Shown piece by piece: positions 60,645 to 64,000 of a DNA stretch of 64,000 bases. The notes beneath the pieces are model-generated. The model did no database searches. It saw nothing but the letters and a program-made list of their open reading frames with translations, and was not told the DNA's origin. A program made the position numbers and the translations under genes. Position 1 is the stretch's first letter. The number at the start of each line of letters is the position of its first letter. Source of the stretch: CAYJBH01 sp964368625 (GTDB lineage: Bacteria; Bacillota; Clostridia; Oscillospirales; Ruminococcaceae); the NCBI GenBank assembly GCA_964368625.1, contig CAYJBH010000004.1, forward strand, positions 1-64,000. Reading direction: 5' to 3'.

Positions 60645-60744
60645 NNNNNNNNNNNNNNNNNNNNNNNNNNNNNNNNNNNNNNNNNNNNNNNNNNNNNNNN
60701 NNNNNNNNNNNNNNNNNNNNNNNNNNNNNNNNNNNNNNNNNNNN
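60645..60744. other. Assembly gap (100 N)
   Basis: Exactly 100 undetermined bases, the conventional length for a scaffold gap of unknown size. No feature is called inside it. The rest of the 60568-60948 interval contains the two repeat copies and the ABC operon promoter. Confidence 0.99.
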
Positions 60745-60799
60745 TGCAAAGTTTTCTTGTCAAAAATATATATAATGGTAGTTGCTCCACACCATTGCC
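60745..60799. repeat. 55-bp direct repeat, right copy, abutting the assembly gap
   Basis: Identical to 60590-60644 over its whole length; see the left copy. Confidence 0.95.
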
Positions 60800-60890
60800 A
60801 TGTCTTTTGGCTATTTACATTAACTTAATTAATAAAAACATAAATATATTTTACAATTATTAAAAGTTTATTAAGATTATACAAAATTCA

Positions 60891-60919
60891 TTGACAAAAA
60901 CTGTGATAAAGTATATGAT
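60891..60919 (+). promoter_or_regulatory. Promoter of the ABC transporter operon
   Basis: TTGACA (60891-60896), 17-nt spacer, TATGAT (60914-60919). It excludes an upstream in-frame ATG at 60917-60921 as the start of the ATPase. Confidence 0.85.
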
Positions 60920-60948
60920 TGATTTGTAATATCTTTGGAGAAAATCGG

Positions 60949-61866
60949 ATGGAATTGTTAAGGCTCGAAGGAGTAACAAAGCGCATTAAGAAAAAAACCA
61001 TTGTAAACAACATTAGCTTATCGGTGAACAGTGGTGAAATTGTTGGATTTCTTGGCCCCAATGGTGCCGGAAAAACTACCACTATTAAAATGATAATGGG
61101 CCTTTTCTCTATAACCGGAGGAAAAATTTCGGTATGTGGACATGATGTTGCCACCAACTTTGAAAAGGCAATGAGCAATGTTGGCGGTATAGTTGAAAAT
61201 CCTGACCTTTATAAGGGGCTAACCGGCAGACAAAATCTACAATATTTTGCCCAGTTTCACAATAAAGAGGCTGTTAAGAATATAGATTCGGTTATCGAAC
61301 TGGTTAAGATGAAGGAAAGAATCGATACCAAGATAAAAACCTATTCTCTCGGTATGCGCCAGCGTGTTGGTCTTGCACAGGCACTGTTACACATGCCTCC
61401 GCTATTAATTTTAGACGAGCCGACCAACGGCCTTGACCCTATAGGAATTAAGGAGCTACGCGAGCTGTTAAAGCACCTTGCGCAGAATGCCGGAACAGGC
61501 GTGTTTATTAGTAGCCACCTTTTATCCGAGATGGAGCTGATGTGCGATAGAATATATGTTATCGACAACGGCGTTATAATCGGCGAAAAAACAATGGGAC
61601 AGCAGGAAAATGTTGAGGAGGTATTCCAATACACCTTTATGACCGACCGCAACAAGGAAGTACTAGAGATGTTTAAGTCTCTGGGCACTAACTGTACCAT
61701 GTTACCGGATGGGGTTAACCTCGTTATGAAGAACGACGAGATTCCGAACATAATAGCCGACCTTGTTAATAAGGGGGTAAAGATTTATGCCATTAACCGT
61801 GAACAACGTTCATTGGAGCACGACTTTATCTCTATGACCACCGGCTCGAAAACGCAGATATCTTAA
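60949..61866 (+). CDS. ABC transporter ATP-binding protein
   Basis: The 305-residue ATPase has Walker A GPNGAGKTT near 39-47, signature YSLGMRQRVGLAQAL, Walker B LLILDEPTNGLDP and the switch HLLSEME. The C-terminal 80 residues form the regulatory extension typical of DrrA/CcmA-like exporters of lantibiotics, drugs or lipids. ATG 60949 has GGAG eight bases upstream; a longer reading would start at the promoter. The partner permease follows 22 bases after its stop. Confidence 0.94.
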   Translation: MELLRLEGVTKRIKKKTIVNNISLSVNSGEIVGFLGPNGAGKTTTIKMIMGLFSITGGKISVCGHDVATNFEKAMSNVGGIVENPDLYKGLTGRQNLQYFAQFHNKEAVKNIDSVIELVKMKERIDTKIKTYSLGMRQRVGLAQALLHMPPLLILDEPTNGLDPIGIKELRELLKHLAQNAGTGVFISSHLLSEMELMCDRIYVIDNGVIIGEKTMGQQENVEEVFQYTFMTDRNKEVLEMFKSLGTNCTMLPDGVNLVMKNDEIPNIIADLVNKGVKIYAINREQRSLEHDFISMTTGSKTQIS

Positions 61867-61888
61867 TTTAGAAAGGGACAGAATTACC

Positions 61889-63652
61889 ATGAATTTTTTT
61901 AAACAGATACCTGCCGAGGCAAAAAAGATGCTTCGTTCGAAGTTTATTCTAATATCCTTTATCGGAATATTTCTTTTAATCGTAGCGGGTGCTCCTATAC
62001 TTTCCTATATAGCAACCAACCTGTTAACAAGCAACAACTATTACTACTACGGCAATGAAGATCCGGTTATTATCGACGGTGTTGAGTATGACGGCGACAG
62101 CGATATGATATGGGAATACCGTAACCTACTTGATTCGCAGGAATACATGGAAGGTATGGAGTATGAAAATGATGCGGCTGAGGATTATATTAACGATTTA
62201 ACCCAGCTTATGATGGAGTTTTACGAGGATTACATCCCGTTTGCCACCACCGACTATTCCGAAAATATATATGACTACCGAGAAGGCTTTGCCTACCAGA
62301 TGAGGGGCAACATCAGCGATTTATATTTTTTACAGCAGGGGGAGCTAGACGAATCTGCCCTAAACGAAACATCGATGCATATCTACTATTTTGATCCGGC
62401 ATCCGTTTTGGCATTTAACGATCTTACCGATGCAGAAAGAAACGAAAAGATAGCCGCATTAGAGCAGGATCTTGCTGATTTCGATCTTCTTATGAGGGAA
62501 AACGATTTCTCTAAATATGTTGAGATGCAGCTTCGCAGCTATGAAGAGGAGATACAGGCAAACCTAGATCGAATAGAGACCCTAGAGCAGGATTTGATTG
62601 ATAATCCCGAGCAGGAGGAGATGGTTTCCGACGAAATAGAGGGGCTTTTACAATCTAACCAGCGCCTTGAAGAAAACTCTATTCCTATGCTGTTATACCG
62701 ACAGGAAAACAATATTGTTATAGATGACGGTAGCTGGCAGGACAAGGCAATCCAGTCGATGGAACGAAGCCAGGACAATATTTTCTGGAGCCAAAACGAG
62801 ATCGATTCGGCAAACGAAGAGGACTTTTACGAAGATCAATGGATGGCCGACCGATACGGAACCTTTACCGCCTACATCGAGTCGCTTGAAAAGGAAATCA
62901 GTGATGCACAGGTAGAGTTATTAGTAGCCCAAAGCTCGATAGAGAATGATAAGCCGGACATGGAATATGTTCCTGAGGGTGCAAGATCTGTTGTTTACAA
63001 TAACTTTTCGTCTATGATACTTGTTATGGTTTTTGCGGTTTTACTTGGCGGATGGGTTATAGCCACCGAGTTTTCCAGCGGCACAGTTAGACTTTTAATG
63101 ATAAGGCCGAGAACCAGATTAAAAGTTTTATACTCAAAATATTTAGCCGGACTTAAGCTAATAATAATAATGTATTTTGTCATCTTTTTGGTTACAATTA
63201 TTGTTAGCGGAATAACAAGCGGCTTTGCCGATTACGGTTACCCTAACTACACCGCAAGCGGAGAACAAAACTTCTTTGTTATGCTTATTGTTCATATACT
63301 TGCATCAGCCACTGTTATAGGATTTGTTTACAGCCTAAGCTTTGCAATGTCGGTTGTGACAAAGAATATCGCGGTATCTATTATCATTCCGGTTCTGATA
63401 ATGTTTGGCGGATTTCTTCTTATGGCTTGGCTGGCACAGCGTCCCTCGATTGATATACTTGCCTTTACACCGCTTGCGTATATCACCATCTACGACCTGT
63501 TTAGCCCAAATGGTTATAGCCTAAGCAATGAGCTGATAGATAAGGGTATGCCGCTGTCTATAGGTCTGGGTGTAACGGTTATGCTGGTTTACTCCGCAGT
63601 GCTAATGGGAATAGCAACAGTTGTATTTAATAAGAAGGACATCACAAACTAA
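61889..63652 (+). CDS. ABC-2 type permease with a large extracytoplasmic domain
   Basis: The 587-residue protein has a first membrane helix at about 18-42, then about 330 very acidic residues (43-370) rich in Tyr, Asp and Glu, with coiled-coil stretches around LRSYEEEIQANLDRIETLEQ. Five more helices occupy about 372-583, including ILVMVFAVLLGGWVIATEFSSGTVR, a conserved ABC-2 permease segment. The big insertion between helices 1 and 2 recalls permeases that handle peptides or cell-wall ligands. Substrate is unknown. It is encoded with the ATPase upstream and the cut-off gene downstream. Confidence 0.87.
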   Translation: MNFFKQIPAEAKKMLRSKFILISFIGIFLLIVAGAPILSYIATNLLTSNNYYYYGNEDPVIIDGVEYDGDSDMIWEYRNLLDSQEYMEGMEYENDAAEDYINDLTQLMMEFYEDYIPFATTDYSENIYDYREGFAYQMRGNISDLYFLQQGELDESALNETSMHIYYFDPASVLAFNDLTDAERNEKIAALEQDLADFDLLMRENDFSKYVEMQLRSYEEEIQANLDRIETLEQDLIDNPEQEEMVSDEIEGLLQSNQRLEENSIPMLLYRQENNIVIDDGSWQDKAIQSMERSQDNIFWSQNEIDSANEEDFYEDQWMADRYGTFTAYIESLEKEISDAQVELLVAQSSIENDKPDMEYVPEGARSVVYNNFSSMILVMVFAVLLGGWVIATEFSSGTVRLLMIRPRTRLKVLYSKYLAGLKLIIIMYFVIFLVTIIVSGITSGFADYGYPNYTASGEQNFFVMLIVHILASATVIGFVYSLSFAMSVVTKNIAVSIIIPVLIMFGGFLLMAWLAQRPSIDILAFTPLAYITIYDLFSPNGYSLSNELIDKGMPLSIGLGVTVMLVYSAVLMGIATVVFNKKDITN

Positions 63653-63663
63653 GGAATGCTTAA

Positions 63664-64000
63664 ATGAGCAACAATTTTTTTGATAACTACAAAAAGAAAA
63701 GCGAGCAGGATTATTCCGAACTAAGAGAAAACATAGAGAAAAGAGTAGAGGTGCAGTCGCAAACGGCTGTGCCTCAGCCTTTGCAAACGCCGATAACGGC
63801 AACGCCGGCAGCTTCTCCGGTGGCGGCGGAGCCAACAGATAACAATGCCCCATCGCCCGAGAAAAAGCAGGAGAATGCAGGGCTTAATTTTAAGCAGGAA
63901 AGCGGATTTGTAAAGCCGGTTACCCCCAAGGCCAGTGCGGCGGCGGCTACATTATATACCGCACAGGGTGGCGGTTCAAACAGCGGTAATGGTAACATCT
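63664..64000 (+). CDS. Protein of unknown function, truncated by the window end
   Basis: An open frame from ATG 63664, 11 bases after the permease stop, runs to the window edge (112 residues seen). It starts MSNNFFDNYKKKSEQDYSELR, then a low-complexity region rich in Ala, Pro, Thr and Gln (about 35-70), then GFVKPVTPKASAAAATLYTAQ with a Gly/Ser/Asn-rich stretch. No membrane segment is visible yet. Such a linker often precedes a membrane domain; it may be a third component of the ABC system. No function is assigned. Confidence 0.7.
   Translation, partial: MSNNFFDNYKKKSEQDYSELRENIEKRVEVQSQTAVPQPLQTPITATPAASPVAAEPTDNNAPSPEKKQENAGLNFKQESGFVKPVTPKASAAAATLYTAQGGGSNSGNGNI

Noticed and set aside
60590..60799. 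Target-site duplication of an inserted mobile element
   Set aside because: A 55-bp identical repeat touching both edges of an exactly 100-N gap is better explained by overlapping contig ends. No transposase or terminal inverted repeat is visible.
60320..60863. Several open frames reading through the N run
   Set aside because: Their apparent length comes from undetermined bases and the duplicated 55-bp sequence, so they cannot be supported.
1..64000. CRISPR array, prophage, integrase or insertion sequence
   Set aside because: Reading both strands I saw no regularly spaced repeats, cas genes, transposase, integrase or phage structural genes. The window looks like core chromosome with small accessory patches.

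Overview
The window looks like the chromosome of an anaerobic, low-to-moderate GC Bacillota, most likely a member of the Clostridia and possibly Oscillospirales/Ruminococcaceae-like. The reasons are an hrcA-grpE-dnaK-dnaJ operon under a perfect CIRCE element, a Na+-type V-ATPase operon, a rubredoxin/flavodiiron pair, a sensory [FeFe]-hydrogenase homologue, a dockerin-bearing pseudogene, CD1247-type and DUF6442/XRE genes, and frequent GTG/TTG starts with strong Shine-Dalgarno sites. A 100-N scaffold gap (60645-60744) flanked by an identical 55-bp sequence indicates a draft assembly, probably metagenomic. I cannot assign a species.

Layout. 1-3135: tRNA-Pro(GGG) on the minus strand, then a plus-strand operon for a sugar amidotransferase with HisF- and HisH-like partners, preceded by a terminator-like hairpin in its short leader. 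3136-7429 (minus): ilvE, a membrane diguanylate cyclase and a translationally coupled M50 metalloprotease. 7430-12215 (minus): heat-shock operon hrcA-grpE-dnaK-dnaJ, divergent from pcrA. 12329-18524 (plus): pcrA, thymidylate kinase, an acetyltransferase-like gene, mltG and a U32 protein. 18519-24808: HAD hydrolase, MATE transporter, a PAS-GGDEF-GAF protein, an AEC transporter, and the wreck of a GLUG/dockerin secreted protein. 24938-29567: a protein fusing ferredoxin clusters, a sensory H-cluster domain, a further Fe-S domain and GGDEF; then CD1247-type protein, efp, and a divergent rubredoxin-flavodiiron operon. 29714-33030 (minus): degV, MFS transporter, nitroreductase, small exported protein. 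33088-41761 (minus): nine-gene V-ATPase operon in the Enterococcus hirae ntp order. 41927-47712 (minus): glycogen phosphorylase, GH13 enzyme, NfeD and SPFH proteins. 47892-51307 (plus): zapA, U32, tsaE, tsaB. 51602-59782 (plus): a self-contained hexitol PTS operon. 60026-60567 (minus): XRE/DUF6442 pair. 60949-64000 (plus): ABC exporter and a truncated gene.

Two systems stand out. (1) The hexitol operon encodes mannitol-type EIICB and EIIA, its own HPr (lacking the regulatory Ser46) and EI, an MtlR-type regulator, a 1-phosphofructokinase-like PfkB and a zinc MDR dehydrogenase resembling L-sorbose-1-phosphate reductase, but no MtlD. If the dehydrogenase oxidises the carbinol next to the phosphate, mannitol-1-P becomes fructose-1-P, exactly the substrate of the kinase beside it. 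This would be a route distinct from the textbook mannitol-1-P to fructose-6-P path. (2) The hydrogenase-like/GGDEF fusion would tie H2 or redox sensing directly to c-di-GMP synthesis. Three GGDEF proteins with different sensors lie within about 22 kb.
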